NCBI GenBank assembly: GCA_963732765.1
Contig: CAVTAS010000010.1
Coordinates: 1,054,001 to 1,118,000 of the forward strand
Length of the DNA stretch: 64,000 bases
Source of the DNA: JANYHF01 sp963732765
GTDB lineage: Bacteria; Pseudomonadota; Alphaproteobacteria; Rhizobiales; Hyphomicrobiaceae
Direction: 5' to 3'
The position numbers and the translations under genes were made by a program. The notes below the pieces were generated by a model that worked only from the letters and a program-made list of their open reading frames with translations, made no database searches and was not told where the DNA came from. Positions 38,862 through 47,741 of the stretch are shown in pieces. Within the stretch, counting starts at the first letter, position 1. Every line of letters begins with the position of its first letter.

Positions 38862-40247
38862 CTAGATCAGCCCCTCCGCCTTGACCTCTTTCCAGGTGAG
38901 GTCGAGGGCGGTGCGGGCCTTAGTCACCAGTTCGTCGACCTCCGCCTCGTTGATGACGAAGGGCGGGGCGACCACCATGCGGTCCCAGCAGGCGCGCATG
39001 ACGAGCCCGCTCTTGACCGAGTTGTTGCGGCACATAGTGCCAACTTTGCCTTCGTCGGCAAAGCGTTTGCGGCTCTTCTTGTTCGGCACCAGCTCCAGCG
39101 CACCGATCATGCCGGTCATACGCACTTCGCCCACCATGTCGTGATCGGCGAGGCTCGCCCAGCGCTTGCGCAGATAGGCGCCGATCCCGCTGTCGGCAGC
39201 TTGCACCAGTTTGTCTTCCTCGATGATCTTGATGTTCTCCAAGGCGGCGGCCGCGCACGCTGGGTGCCCCGCGTAGGTGTAGCCGTGGTAGAATTCACCG
39301 GCCTTTTCAATGAAGGGCAGGGCGACCTTGTCCGAAACCGCGACGGCGCCGATTGGGAGGTATCCGGAGGAGAGCCCCTTGGCCATCGCCATCAGATCGG
39401 GCTGGAACCCAAGCGACTCGCAGCCGAACCACTTCCCGGTGCGCCCAAAACCGCAGATCACTTCGTCGGCGATCAAGAGAACATTGCGTGCGCGGCAGAC
39501 TTTTTCGATCTCGGGCCAATAGTTCGCGGGTGGAATGAGCACGCCCGCCGCGCCCTGGATCGGCTCGCCGATGAAGGCGCCGACATTCTCCTCGCCCAGC
39601 CAATCGATCATGTCGTTGAGTTGCTTGGCGCGCTCGCGGCCCAACTGCTCGGGCGTCATGTCGCCCTCGTGGCCGAACCAATATGGCGGGTCGATATGAT
39701 GGATGCCCGGGATCGGCAGGCCGCCCTGGCGGTGCATCGCGGTCATGCCGCCGAGGCTCGCGGACCCCATGGAGGAGCCGTGATAGCCGAGCTTGCGCGA
39801 AATGATGTTGGTCTTGGCCGGCTTGCCCATCACCGACCAGTAATGCCGCACCAGCCGGATGATGGTCTCGTTGCTTTCCGAGCCCGAGCCGGTAAACATG
39901 ATGTGGTTGAGATCGCCCGGCAGCACCGAGGCCAACTTCTCGGCCAGTTCGGTCACCACGGGGTGCGTACACTGAAAAAAGGTGTTGTAGAACGGCAGCA
40001 CGCTCATCTGCCGGCACACGGCGTCGACGATCCGCGGCTGGCTGTAGCCGACGTTCACGCACCACAAGCCGGACATACCGTCGAGCAGCTTCTTGCCGTC
40101 GGCCTCGTAGACGTAGCAGCCCTCCGCCCGTGTGATGACGCGCGTTTTCTGCGCGTGGATTTGTTTGCTGTCCGTGAACGGATGGAGATGATGCGCGGCG
40201 TCGGAGGCTTGAATGTCTTCGGTGGGCGGGAGGTTTTGGAGGGTCAT
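38862..40247 (-). CDS. Class III omega-aminotransferase, probably putrescine/polyamine-pyruvate aminotransferase
   Basis: The 461-residue PLP enzyme contains GLWCVNVGYSQPRI, FTGSGSESNETIIRLVRHYW, ISRKLGYHGSSMGSASLGG, IGEPIQGAAGVLIPP, LLIADEVICGFGRTGKWFG and the PLP-lysine stretch MAKGLSSGYLPIGAV. The N-terminal HLHPFTDSKQIHAQKTRVIT is typical of SpuC-like putrescine-pyruvate and related beta-alanine/omega-amino-acid aminotransferases. With the gamma-glutamyl-type ligase upstream and the potFGHI importer nearby, a polyamine catabolic role is likely. A long inverted repeat separates it from the ligase gene. Confidence 0.88.
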   Translation of the reverse strand: MTLQNLPPTEDIQASDAAHHLHPFTDSKQIHAQKTRVITRAEGCYVYEADGKKLLDGMSGLWCVNVGYSQPRIVDAVCRQMSVLPFYNTFFQCTHPVVTELAEKLASVLPGDLNHIMFTGSGSESNETIIRLVRHYWSVMGKPAKTNIISRKLGYHGSSMGSASLGGMTAMHRQGGLPIPGIHHIDPPYWFGHEGDMTPEQLGRERAKQLNDMIDWLGEENVGAFIGEPIQGAAGVLIPPANYWPEIEKVCRARNVLLIADEVICGFGRTGKWFGCESLGFQPDLMAMAKGLSSGYLPIGAVAVSDKVALPFIEKAGEFYHGYTYAGHPACAAAALENIKIIEEDKLVQAADSGIGAYLRKRWASLADHDMVGEVRMTGMIGALELVPNKKSRKRFADEGKVGTMCRNNSVKSGLVMRACWDRMVVAPPFVINEAEVDELVTKARTALDLTWKEVKAEGLI

Positions 40248-40271
40248 GGTCGGGACTTTCCCTGGCGAAGG

Positions 40272-40365
40272 CCGTAGGGCGCAACAGCTCTTGCGTATTG
40301 CGCCGCCGGCGATTGTGGTGCGGGCGGCGGCGCAATACGGCGAAGTGGCCTATTGCGCCCTACGG
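40272..40365. repeat. Inverted repeat CCGTAGGGCGCAA / TTGCGCCCTACGG
   Basis: The outer arms CCGTAGGGCGCAA and TTGCGCCCTACGG are perfect. An inner second stem (CGTATTGCGCCGCC / GGCGGCGCAATACG) gives a long two-part hairpin filling most of the gap between the ligase and aminotransferase genes. Similar CGTAGGGCG repeats are common between genes in proteobacteria. If transcribed, it would form a strong secondary structure within the putative operon. Confidence 0.8.
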
Positions 40366-40377
40366 TCCGCCGATGTT

Positions 40378-41772
40378 TCAAACACTCAGCAACAAATGCT
40401 CCCGCTCCCACGGGCTGATCACCCGCATGAAGGCTTCGAATTCCGATTGCTTGATCTTGCCGTAGAGCGCCGAGAAGCCGGTGCCGAGGATCTCCTGCAG
40501 CTCCTTGCTCTCTTCGAACAGGGCGACGGCTTCCAGCAATCCGCGCGGGATCTGGTAGTCGCGGGCATAGGCGCTGCCGGTGACGGCGGGGCGCGGCTTC
40601 AGGCCTTTTTTCATGCCGAGATAGCCGCAGGCCAGGCTGACCGCGAGCGCGAGGTAAGGGTTGGTATCGGCGCCGGCGATGCGGTTTTCGACCCGGCGCG
40701 CTTCGGGCGGCGAGACCGGAACGCGCAGGCCCGTGGTGCGGTTGTCCATGCCCCATTCGACATTGATGGGGGCGGCCGCATCGGGGATCAGGCGGCGGTA
40801 GGAGTTCACATAGGGCGCGAGGAAGCAAGTGGCGGCAGGGAGGTAGGTCTGCAGGCCAGCGATGAAGCCATAGAACAATTCCGTCGGCTTACCGTCCTTG
40901 TCGCTGAACAGCGTCACGCCCGTCTTTGCGCTGACGATCGATTGATGGATATGCATGGCGCTGCCGGGCTCGTTGGCCATCGGTTTGGCCATGAAGGTGG
41001 CGTAGCAGTCGTGGCGCAGCGCGGACTCGCGTAAGGTGCGCTTGAAGAAATACACCTGATCGGCCAGCGACAACGGATCGCCGTGGCGCAGATTGATTTC
41101 CAGCTGCGAGGACCCGCCTTCCTGGATGATGGTGTCGATCTCCAAGCCTTGCGCCTCGGCGAAATCGTAGAGGTCGTCGACAAAGCCGGCATATTCGTCG
41201 ACCCCGGCGAGCGCGTAGCTCTGGCGGGCGTTGCCGGCGCGGCCGGAGCGGCCAACGGGCGCCTCCAGCGGATAGTCGGGATCGGGGTTCGGCTTGGTGA
41301 GATAGAACTCGATCTCCGGCGCCACGATCGGCCGCCAGCCCTCTTTCTCGTAGAGACGCGTCACCCGCTTTAAGACATTGCGCGGTGCGTATTCCACCTC
41401 ACGGCCAGTCTGCCAATGCACGTCGTGCAGCACATGAGCCGTCGGCGTCTTGGCCCAGGGGGCGGTACGGATGGTCGACAAGTCCGGGACCAGCAGAAGA
41501 TCGCCCTCGGTGTAATCCTGGTCCCCCTCGAAGTCGACGTATTCGCCCGTGATGCCCTGAAAGAAGATCGAGACCGGCAGATAAGTGGGTTTCAACTCCG
41601 CGAACTTCTGCGCCGGCATGGCTTTGCCGCGCGCGACACCCGCGATATCGGCCAGCGCGCACTCCACCTCCTCGATGCGATGCGACTTCAGCCAGTCACG
41701 CACCTCGGCAGCCGTCTTAGGCGCCGAGGCGTCCGCCGCAGCAGGTTGTTTCGATTTTTGATCGTTGGGCAT
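40378..41772 (-). CDS. Glutamine-synthetase-family ligase, probable gamma-glutamylputrescine synthetase
   Basis: The 464-residue protein has the GS fold marks IEEVECALADIAGVARGKAM, PEIEFYL, the ATP/metal site GGSSQLEINLRHG, KPMANEPGSAMHIHQS and NVEWGMDNRTTGLRVPVS followed by RRVENRIAGADTNPYLALAV. It lacks the features of true GlnA adenylylation sites and resembles PuuA/SpuI/GlnA-like polyamine ligases, which glutamylate putrescine as the first step of breakdown. A GntR operator-like palindrome lies 72 bases upstream. The neighbours (aminotransferase, GntR, potFGHI) support this. Confidence 0.85.
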   Translation of the reverse strand: MPNDQKSKQPAAADASAPKTAAEVRDWLKSHRIEEVECALADIAGVARGKAMPAQKFAELKPTYLPVSIFFQGITGEYVDFEGDQDYTEGDLLLVPDLSTIRTAPWAKTPTAHVLHDVHWQTGREVEYAPRNVLKRVTRLYEKEGWRPIVAPEIEFYLTKPNPDPDYPLEAPVGRSGRAGNARQSYALAGVDEYAGFVDDLYDFAEAQGLEIDTIIQEGGSSQLEINLRHGDPLSLADQVYFFKRTLRESALRHDCYATFMAKPMANEPGSAMHIHQSIVSAKTGVTLFSDKDGKPTELFYGFIAGLQTYLPAATCFLAPYVNSYRRLIPDAAAPINVEWGMDNRTTGLRVPVSPPEARRVENRIAGADTNPYLALAVSLACGYLGMKKGLKPRPAVTGSAYARDYQIPRGLLEAVALFEESKELQEILGTGFSALYGKIKQSEFEAFMRVISPWEREHLLLSV

Positions 41773-41843
41773 TGAAAACTGACCTCAGCAGGTTCGCAAG
41801 TTCGGGAACAGGCCCCTATTGCGCCCACATCCGGTTGGATAAT

Positions 41844-41855
41844 TTGTGATCACAA
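41844..41855. promoter_or_regulatory. Perfect palindrome TTGTGATCACAA, candidate GntR operator
   Basis: This 12-base palindrome (within AATTTGTGATCACAATATT) sits in the AT-rich 117-base gap upstream of the ligase gene and next to the GntR gene. FCD-type GntR regulators bind palindromes of this kind. I infer that the adjacent regulator represses the ligase gene from here until a polyamine-derived inducer is present. Confidence 0.55.
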
Positions 41856-41889
41856 TATTGACTGGGAGCCGGAAGACGTCAAGCCGCGC

Positions 41890-42609
41890 TCAGGTTGCAT
41901 CGGCGTTGCCGCTGCCCCGCAAGGCCGCCTCGCCGATGAACCGCATGCCTTGCATGATGTCCTCGGAAATGGCCGCCGCCAGCATGGGACCATCGCGCGT
42001 GCGGATCGCCTGCCGCGCCCGAACGTGCTGATCGATCAGCTTGGCCGTTCCAAAACGTCCGTAAACCAGGCGCATGAAAGGCGCGAACTGCAGCCAGACG
42101 CTTTCGGTCAGCGCCAGCAGCGTCTCGGCCCTGGATTGCTCATAAATGGCGAAATGGAAACCAAGATTGCACCGCATGTAGCTCTCAATATCGCCGCTCG
42201 CCATGGCGCGGTCGATGCCCTCATCCAGCGCATCAATCTCGGTCAGTTTGGCGGCGGTGATGTGCGGCAAGGCGCGCAACGCCAGCTCCGGCTCCAGGCT
42301 GCAGCGGGCGAACACGATCTCGCCGAACTTCTCCGGCGTCATGGCCGGCACGCTGACGCGGCGGTTGTCCTGCATATCCAGCGCCCGCTCCGCGATTAGC
42401 CGCCGTACGGCTTCGCGCACCGGCATGGGGGAAACCCCAAGTTGCTTGGCAATCCCCCGTAATGTCACCGGCCGGCCGGGCAGAAATCCACCGGTCAGGA
42501 TGCGCTGACGCAGCGTGCGATACACGCGCTCGTGGGCCGAAATGGCGGACGGTTTTGGCGCATCGCGACCATGCGCGCCCGTGTCACCGCCAATCACCTG
42601 TTCTGTCAT
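41890..42609 (-). CDS. GntR-family transcriptional regulator, FCD subfamily
   Basis: The 239-residue product has an N-terminal winged helix-turn-helix (SAHERVYRTLRQRILTGGFLPGRPVTLRGIAKQLG in two parts, then VSPMPVREAVRRLIAERAL). An all-helical FCD ligand-binding domain (about residues 95-225) contains ARCSLEPELALRALPHIT and YMRCNLGFHFAIYEQSR, with His residues likely to hold a metal. It lies between the ligase gene (downstream, same strand) and divergent potF, ideally placed to control both sides. It is likely a repressor of this polyamine locus. Confidence 0.9.
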   Translation of the reverse strand: MTEQVIGGDTGAHGRDAPKPSAISAHERVYRTLRQRILTGGFLPGRPVTLRGIAKQLGVSPMPVREAVRRLIAERALDMQDNRRVSVPAMTPEKFGEIVFARCSLEPELALRALPHITAAKLTEIDALDEGIDRAMASGDIESYMRCNLGFHFAIYEQSRAETLLALTESVWLQFAPFMRLVYGRFGTAKLIDQHVRARQAIRTRDGPMLAAAISEDIMQGMRFIGEAALRGSGNADAT

Positions 42610-42794
42610 CTTGGTGCCACACTCAAAGTGGTGCTATGGAGGATGCGTGCGCAAGTCCGCGCGCGCCACGTTACCACGGCTTGGCCAAAGGTGGCGGGGA
42701 TTTGGTGTTTGAAACGCTGCTGCCAGCGGTCCAGCCGCCTCTCAAAAGGCGACGGTCGCTTCGGCTGCGCTGTGACTGATAAGGGGTTAGATCT

Positions 42795-43922
42795 GTGGCA
42801 AGTTCCGTTCTGATAAAGAATCTTGCGGCCCTGGCGGCCGGATCGTTGGCATTGCTGGCCGCAAATACAGCTTCGGCTGAATCCGTTGTGAACGTTTACA
42901 ACTGGTCCGACTATATCGACGCCTCGGTGCTGGAAGACTTCACCAAGGAAACCGGCATCAAAGTACAATACGATGTCTACGATGCAAATGAAGTGCTGGA
43001 CGCCAAACTACTGGCTGGCAAAACCGGATACGATGTGGTGGTGCCAGGTGGCGCGTTCCTCTATCGCCAGATCAAGGCCAAGATCCACACCGAACTCGAC
43101 AAGACCAAGCTGCCCAACCTGAAGAACATGTGGCCGCTGGTGACAGAACAGCTTGCCACCTATGACGCCGGCAACAAGCACGCCGTGAACTACATGTGGG
43201 GCACCACAGGCGTCGGCTACAACGTCAACAAGATCAAAGCCATCATGCCCGACGCCCCGATCGGCTCGTGGGACATGCTGTTCAAGCCCGAGATCGCCGC
43301 GAAGTTCAAGGACTGCGGGATCATGATGCTCGACAGTGACGAGGACGTCATGACCGCGATGCTGAAGTATCTCGGCAAGGACCCGAACACGAAGGATCCG
43401 GCGGACTACAAATTGGCCGCCGAAGCCTTGCAGAAAGTGCGTCCTTATGTGCGCAAGTTCCATTCGTCCGAGTACATCAATGCCATCGCAAATGGCGATA
43501 TCTGCATCGCGCTCGGTTGGTCGGGCGACTTCTCGATCGCGGCAACACGCGCCGAAGAAAAGAACGCGACCATCACGGACGAGGCCAAGAAGACTGAGAT
43601 TTCCTACTTCATACCGAAGGAAGGAACCTTGATGTGGTTTGACAACATGGCCATTCCGGCTGATGCTCCGCACAAGGAAGAAGCTTACAAGTTCATCGAC
43701 TACATGATGCGCCCGGACGTCATCGCCAAATGCTCCAAGTTCGTGGGCTACGCCAACGGCAACCTGGAAGCCCAGAAGCTGATGGACAAGGAGATGCTGG
43801 AAGACACGACCGTGTATCCCGACAAGGACACGCTGTCGCGCCTCTACGTGCCGCTGCCGCTCGACGCCAAGATGCAGCGCGCCCGCACCGACGCCTGGCG
43901 CTCGGTCAAGACCGGCGGCTGA
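42795..43922 (+). CDS. potF: Putrescine/polyamine ABC transporter substrate-binding protein
   Basis: The 375-residue product starts at GTG 42795 with a Sec signal peptide (MASSVLIKNLAALAAGSLAL, cleavage near ASA). The mature N-terminus VVNVYNWSDYIDASVLEDF is diagnostic of PotF/PotD-type polyamine-binding proteins. GYDVVVPGGAFLYRQI and SDEDVMTAMLKYLGKDPN follow the family pattern. It delivers putrescine or a related amine to PotGHI. A strong terminator follows the gene, giving higher expression of the binding protein than of the membrane parts. Confidence 0.92.
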   Translation: MASSVLIKNLAALAAGSLALLAANTASAESVVNVYNWSDYIDASVLEDFTKETGIKVQYDVYDANEVLDAKLLAGKTGYDVVVPGGAFLYRQIKAKIHTELDKTKLPNLKNMWPLVTEQLATYDAGNKHAVNYMWGTTGVGYNVNKIKAIMPDAPIGSWDMLFKPEIAAKFKDCGIMMLDSDEDVMTAMLKYLGKDPNTKDPADYKLAAEALQKVRPYVRKFHSSEYINAIANGDICIALGWSGDFSIAATRAEEKNATITDEAKKTEISYFIPKEGTLMWFDNMAIPADAPHKEEAYKFIDYMMRPDVIAKCSKFVGYANGNLEAQKLMDKEMLEDTTVYPDKDTLSRLYVPLPLDAKMQRARTDAWRSVKTGG

Positions 43923-43930
43923 AGTTTCGA

Positions 43931-43962
43931 GGGCCCGGTGGTGACATCGGGCCCTTTTTTTT
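43931..43962 (+). terminator. Rho-independent terminator after potF
   Basis: The stem GGGCCCG / CGGGCCC with a 10-base loop is followed by eight T. It lies 8 bases after the potF stop and probably attenuates read-through to potG. Confidence 0.92.
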
Positions 43963-43972
43963 GGGGGCGATT

Positions 43973-44061
43973 GTAGGTCTGGGTCAAGCCCTTGCGCGAC
44001 CCAACATGGCTAGCTCCTCCCGTGCACGTTGGGTCGCGCAAAGCAGCTTGACCCAACCTAC
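43973..44061. repeat. Inverted repeat GTAGG...GGGTCAAGC...GCGCGACCCAAC
   Basis: Left-arm segments GGGTCAAGC and TGCGCGACCCAAC pair with GTTGGGTCGCGCA and GCTTGACCC on the right, with outer GTAGG / CCTAC ends. The arms are roughly 35 bases with a few mismatches and a short spacer. It fills most of the potF-potG gap after the terminator. Only one copy is seen in this window. Confidence 0.75.
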
Positions 44062-44105
44062 GGTTCACTGGTCTGTTTTCGTTTTCAATAGATTGTGCGT
44101 ACCCC

Positions 44106-45263
44106 ATGGCCACCAAGACCCTCGGTCCCGTTCGCCGCTCCTTCGCGCCCTGGACCGATCCTGCAAAGAAGCCGCTGATCGAGTTCAAGAACGTCATCAA
44201 GACGTTCGGCGACTTCACCGCCGTCAACGACGTTTCGCTTGGCATCTACGAGCGCGAATTCTTTGCACTGCTCGGTCCATCGGGCTGCGGCAAGACCACC
44301 TTGATGCGCATGATCGCCGGCTTCGAGCGGCCGACCTCGGGGCAGGTTCTGCTGGATGGAGTGGATATCGCAACGCTGCCGCCCTATCAGCGGCCGGTGA
44401 ACATGATGTTCCAGTCCTACGCCCTGTTTCCGCATATGACCGTCGAGCAGAACATCGCTTTCGGTCCCAAACAGAGCGGAATGGCCAAGGGCGATATTGA
44501 GGAGCGGGTGCAGGAGATGCTCAAGCTGGTGAAGCTGGAGCCCTTCGCCAAGCGCAAACCACATCAGATGTCAGGCGGACAGCGCCAGCGCGTTGCGCTC
44601 GCCCGGGCGCTGGCAAAGCGCCCCAAAGTGCTGCTGCTCGATGAGCCGCTGGCTGCGCTGGACAAAAAACTGCGCGAGGAAACCCAGTTCGAACTCACCG
44701 ATCTGCAGCAGAAACTGGGCATGACCTTCCTGATCGTCACCCACGACCAGGAAGAAGCCATGACCGTCGCCGACCGCATCGGCGTCATGGATCACGGTAA
44801 GCTGAAACAGGTCGCGACGCCGGCCGAGATCTACGAACACCCCAACTCGAAGTATGTTGCGGACTTCATCGGCGACATCAATATTCTGCAAGGCAAAGTC
44901 GCCAAGGTGGACCAGGCCAAACATTTGGTCCGCCTGGAAGGACTGCCCGTCCCGGGCGCGATCGAGATCGCCAGTGATAACAGCTGTAAGACAGGTGAGG
45001 ACGCTTTCTTTGCGGTGCGCCCGGAGAAGGTCCGCATCTCGCACGAACCGCCGGCCGACCGATCAGTGAATGCCATCGAAGGCAAGGTCTGGGACATCGG
45101 CTATCTCGGCGACACCTCGATCTATCATGTCCGGCTGCCGTCGGGCACCAACATGCGCGCGGCTGTCGCCAACACCGCGCGCGTGGTCGAACGGCCGATC
45201 TCGTGGGAAGATACGGTATGGCTGACTTGGGCACCCGAGAGCGGGTTGATTCTGATGGGGTGA
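44106..45263 (+). CDS. potG: Polyamine ABC transporter ATP-binding protein
   Basis: The 385-residue ATPase has Walker A GPSGCGKTTLMRMIAG, the family segment QSYALFPHMTVEQNIAFG, the signature MSGGQRQRVALARALA and Walker B VLLLDEPLAALD. A TOBE-type C-terminal regulatory domain (about residues 290-385) ends WAPESGLILMG. The long N-terminal leader (SFAPWTDPAKKPLIEFKNV) is typical of PotG. It powers PotHI. A 232-base repeat element lies between it and potH. Confidence 0.92.
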   Translation: MATKTLGPVRRSFAPWTDPAKKPLIEFKNVIKTFGDFTAVNDVSLGIYEREFFALLGPSGCGKTTLMRMIAGFERPTSGQVLLDGVDIATLPPYQRPVNMMFQSYALFPHMTVEQNIAFGPKQSGMAKGDIEERVQEMLKLVKLEPFAKRKPHQMSGGQRQRVALARALAKRPKVLLLDEPLAALDKKLREETQFELTDLQQKLGMTFLIVTHDQEEAMTVADRIGVMDHGKLKQVATPAEIYEHPNSKYVADFIGDINILQGKVAKVDQAKHLVRLEGLPVPGAIEIASDNSCKTGEDAFFAVRPEKVRISHEPPADRSVNAIEGKVWDIGYLGDTSIYHVRLPSGTNMRAAVANTARVVERPISWEDTVWLTWAPESGLILMG

Positions 45264-45268
45264 GTTTT

Positions 45269-45500
45269 CCTTCTCCCCTCGCACTGCGAGGGGAGAAGGT
45301 GGCCGCCGACGCGCCATGGCGCGGAGGACTGAAGGCCGGATGAGGGGCAGCAACGGGCAAGTTGATACAGCTCGCGACAGCTGCACAAGGCAGGAGCCAG
45401 ACCCTGCCCCTCACCGACCCGCCCAGCGCTTGCGCTGAAACGCGCTGCGCGGGGCGGTCTCCTCTCCCCCTCGCCAAGAGGCGAGGGGGAGAGGAAGGCC
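45269..45500. repeat. Mosaic inverted-repeat element, copy 1 (~232 bp)
   Basis: The element begins and ends with hairpin-forming CCTTCTCCCCTCGC and GGCGAGGGGGAGAGG segments. In between it shares GATGAGGGGCAG, CTGCCCCTCACCGACC, CGCTGAAACGCGCTGCG and GCGGTCTCCTCTCCCCC with the element at 61859-62074. No gene is seen inside. It lies between potG and potH, inside what should be one operon. Confidence 0.8.
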
Positions 45501-45551
45501 CGCTGGACTAGCAGCGTGAATTTTGACCAACCGACTGATTTGGACTCAACC

Positions 45552-46514
45552 ATGGCCGAGACAACCCTAGCCGACACAACGACCGCCCCTACGACGGTAC
45601 CCGCCAAGGAGCGCACCGATTGGACGCGCTGGCTGCCGGTCGCCATCCCCTATGCCTGGTCGTTCTTCTTCTTTCTGCTGCCATTCGTCATCGTCCTGCG
45701 CATTTCCTTCTCCAACTACGAACTGGCCCAGCCGCCGTTCTCTCCGGTGTTCAACATCTTCGGCGAAAGCCTCAGCCAGACCTTGGCTCATTTCGGCGAG
45801 TTTACTACCGAGAGCTACCGTCGCGTATTTTCCGACAGCCTCTACGTCCGCTCCTATCTTTCCAGTGTTTGGATCGCCATTGTCTCAACGATACTTGCAC
45901 TGATTATTGGCTACCCAATCGCCTACGCCATGGCTCGCGCGCCGGAAAAGTGGCGTCCAACGCTGCTGATGCTGATCATCCTGCCGTTCTGGACCAGCTT
46001 CCTGATCCGCATCTATGCCTGGATGGGCATCCTGGCCAACGAAGGTTTTCTGAATAACTTCCTGATCTACATCGGCCTGATCAAAGAACCGCTGGTGATC
46101 ATGCAGACCAATTGGGCGGTCTATATCGGTATCGTCTATTCCTATCTGCCCTTCATGATCCTGCCGCTCTATTCGGCGCTCGAGAAGATGGACAACACAC
46201 TGCTGGAGGCGGCCGAAGATCTCGGCTCGCCGCCCATCAAGAGTTTCTGGACCATCACCTTCCCGTTGTCGCTGCCCGGCGTCATCGCGGGCTGCTTCCT
46301 GGTTTTCATTCCGGTGGTGGGCGAGTTTGTCATCCCCGATTTGCTTGGCGGTTCGTCGACGCTCATGATCGGCAAGACGCTCTATGAGGAGTTCGCCTCC
46401 AACCACGACTGGCCCACGGCCTCGGCGCTCGCCATTGTGCTGCTGCTGGTGCTGGTGATCCCGATCGTGCTGTTCCAGAACCATCAGGCCAAAACCTCCG
46501 GGAGCGTCCGCTGA
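45552..46514 (+). CDS. potH: Polyamine ABC transporter permease
   Basis: The 320-residue inner-membrane protein starts MAETTLADTTTAPTTVPAKE. It has six or so helices (IPYAWSFFFFLLPFVIVLRI first) and the EAA loop LLEAAEDLGSPPIKSFWTIT. ISFSNYELAQPPFSP and FWTSFLIRIYAWMGIL are typical of PotH. An in-frame GTG at 45516 is an alternative start but neither has a strong ribosome site. It overlaps potI by one base (TGATG), showing coupling. Confidence 0.9.
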   Translation: MAETTLADTTTAPTTVPAKERTDWTRWLPVAIPYAWSFFFFLLPFVIVLRISFSNYELAQPPFSPVFNIFGESLSQTLAHFGEFTTESYRRVFSDSLYVRSYLSSVWIAIVSTILALIIGYPIAYAMARAPEKWRPTLLMLIILPFWTSFLIRIYAWMGILANEGFLNNFLIYIGLIKEPLVIMQTNWAVYIGIVYSYLPFMILPLYSALEKMDNTLLEAAEDLGSPPIKSFWTITFPLSLPGVIAGCFLVFIPVVGEFVIPDLLGGSSTLMIGKTLYEEFASNHDWPTASALAIVLLLVLVIPIVLFQNHQAKTSGSVR

Positions 46515-47329
46515 TGCGCCGCTTTTCTTACTTCAACGCGACCTCGCTGACGCTTGGGTTTGCGTTTCTCTACATCCCCATCCTGCTGCTGGTGATCTAC
46601 TCCTTCAACGCCGGGCGCAGCGTCGCCATCTGGTCCGGCTGGTCGACCAAATGGTACGGCGAGCTGCTCAAGGACCAACAGCTGTTGGACGCCGCCTGGG
46701 TCACCCTGCGCGTCGGCCTCCTGTCGGCCACCGTCGCAACCGTCCTGGGCACGCTCGCCGCCATCGTACTGGTGCGCTACGGACGCTTCCGCGGCTCGGC
46801 CATGTTCGCCGGCATGATCTATGCGCCGCTGGTGATGCCCGAGATCATCACCGGACTGTCGCTGCTGATGCTGTTCGTCTCCCTGAACCTCGACAAAGGT
46901 TTCTGGACCATCCTGATGGCCCACATCACCTTCACGATGTGCTTTGCCGCCGTGGTGGTGCAGTCGCGCCTGGTCACCTTCGACCAAAGCCTGGAAGAGG
47001 CCGCCCTCGATCTCGGCTGCTCGCCCTTCAAGACCTTCATGGTCATCACCTTGCCGATCATCCTGCCGGCGGTCGTGTCGGCCTGGATGCTGGCCTTCAC
47101 ACTTTCCATCGACGATCTGGTCATTTCCAACTTCACGACCGGTCCGGGCGCCACCACCCTACCGATGCGCATCTGGTCCGAAGTACGCCTGGGCGTCAGC
47201 CCCAAGATTAACGCCGTTTCCACCATCATCATTTGCATTGTGACGCTGGCCGTCATCACCGCCTCGATCGTCACCAAGCTCAGCGAGGAGCGCCAGGCCC
47301 GCGAGAAGCGCATGGCTGCCGCACCCTAG
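46514..47329 (+). CDS. potI: Polyamine ABC transporter permease
   Basis: The 271-residue permease starts MRRFSYFNATSLTLGFAFLY and shows LLVIYSFNAGRSVAIWSGWS, MPEIITGLSLLMLFVSL and the EAA loop LEEAALDLGCSPFKTFMVIT. SIDDLVISNFTTGPGATTLPM near the C-terminus is a PotI/PotC hallmark. It forms the membrane channel with PotH. It ends the transporter operon, 65 bases before tRNA-Lys. Confidence 0.92.
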   Translation: MRRFSYFNATSLTLGFAFLYIPILLLVIYSFNAGRSVAIWSGWSTKWYGELLKDQQLLDAAWVTLRVGLLSATVATVLGTLAAIVLVRYGRFRGSAMFAGMIYAPLVMPEIITGLSLLMLFVSLNLDKGFWTILMAHITFTMCFAAVVVQSRLVTFDQSLEEAALDLGCSPFKTFMVITLPIILPAVVSAWMLAFTLSIDDLVISNFTTGPGATTLPMRIWSEVRLGVSPKINAVSTIIICIVTLAVITASIVTKLSEERQAREKRMAAAP

Positions 47330-47343
47330 ACCGACGGCGCTAT

Positions 47344-47372
47344 TTGACAGCACGTCCCGAAGCGTGTTCAAA
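47344..47372 (+). promoter_or_regulatory. Candidate sigma-70-type promoter for tRNA-Lys
   Basis: TTGACA at 47344-47349 is a perfect -35. TTCAAA at 47367-47372 is a weak -10 after a 17-base spacer. Transcription would start about 16 bases before the mature tRNA. Confidence 0.4.
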
Positions 47373-47394
47373 GCCGCCCATACCACACTGGAAC

Positions 47395-47469
47395 GGGCCG
47401 GTAGCTCAGTGGTAGAGCACGTGACTTTTAATCATGTGGTCGTCAGTTCGATCCTGACCCGGCTCACCA
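47395..47469 (+). tRNA. tRNA-Lys (anticodon TTT)
   Basis: The 75-base cloverleaf is complete. The acceptor stem is GGGCCGG / CCGGCTC with one G-T pair, the D stem GCTC / GAGC, the anticodon stem CGTGA / TCATG with loop CTTTTAA, a 5-base variable region, and the T stem GTCAG / CTGAC with loop TTCGATC. The CCA end is encoded (47467-47469). The central loop triplet TTT reads Lys codons AAA and AAG. Confidence 0.96.
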
Positions 47470-47741
47470 AACGCCTTTCGACGCTGCCGTCCGCCCGGCA
47501 AAAGGGTGCGGCGGATGTGGGCGCGCATAACGCCCCATTAATACGCCCATGTCATGCTCCGACTTGAATGAGCTCGGGCAGCGGCTGGATATCAGTCTTG
47601 CGTACCGGCGCCCGGGCCATTCACCCTTGCGCGTGTGCCGTGCGTTTCCGCCCTAAAGTGCGGACCCCAGACAAACCAAGCCAAGAACACTGCTCCTCAG
47701 GGCGGCACGACGTCACTCCAAGCTCAAGGTGTGCACCCCCC

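Noticed and set aside
43931..44061. Riboswitch between potF and potG
   Set aside because: The region is explained by a simple terminator plus an inverted repeat; no known aptamer pattern is visible.
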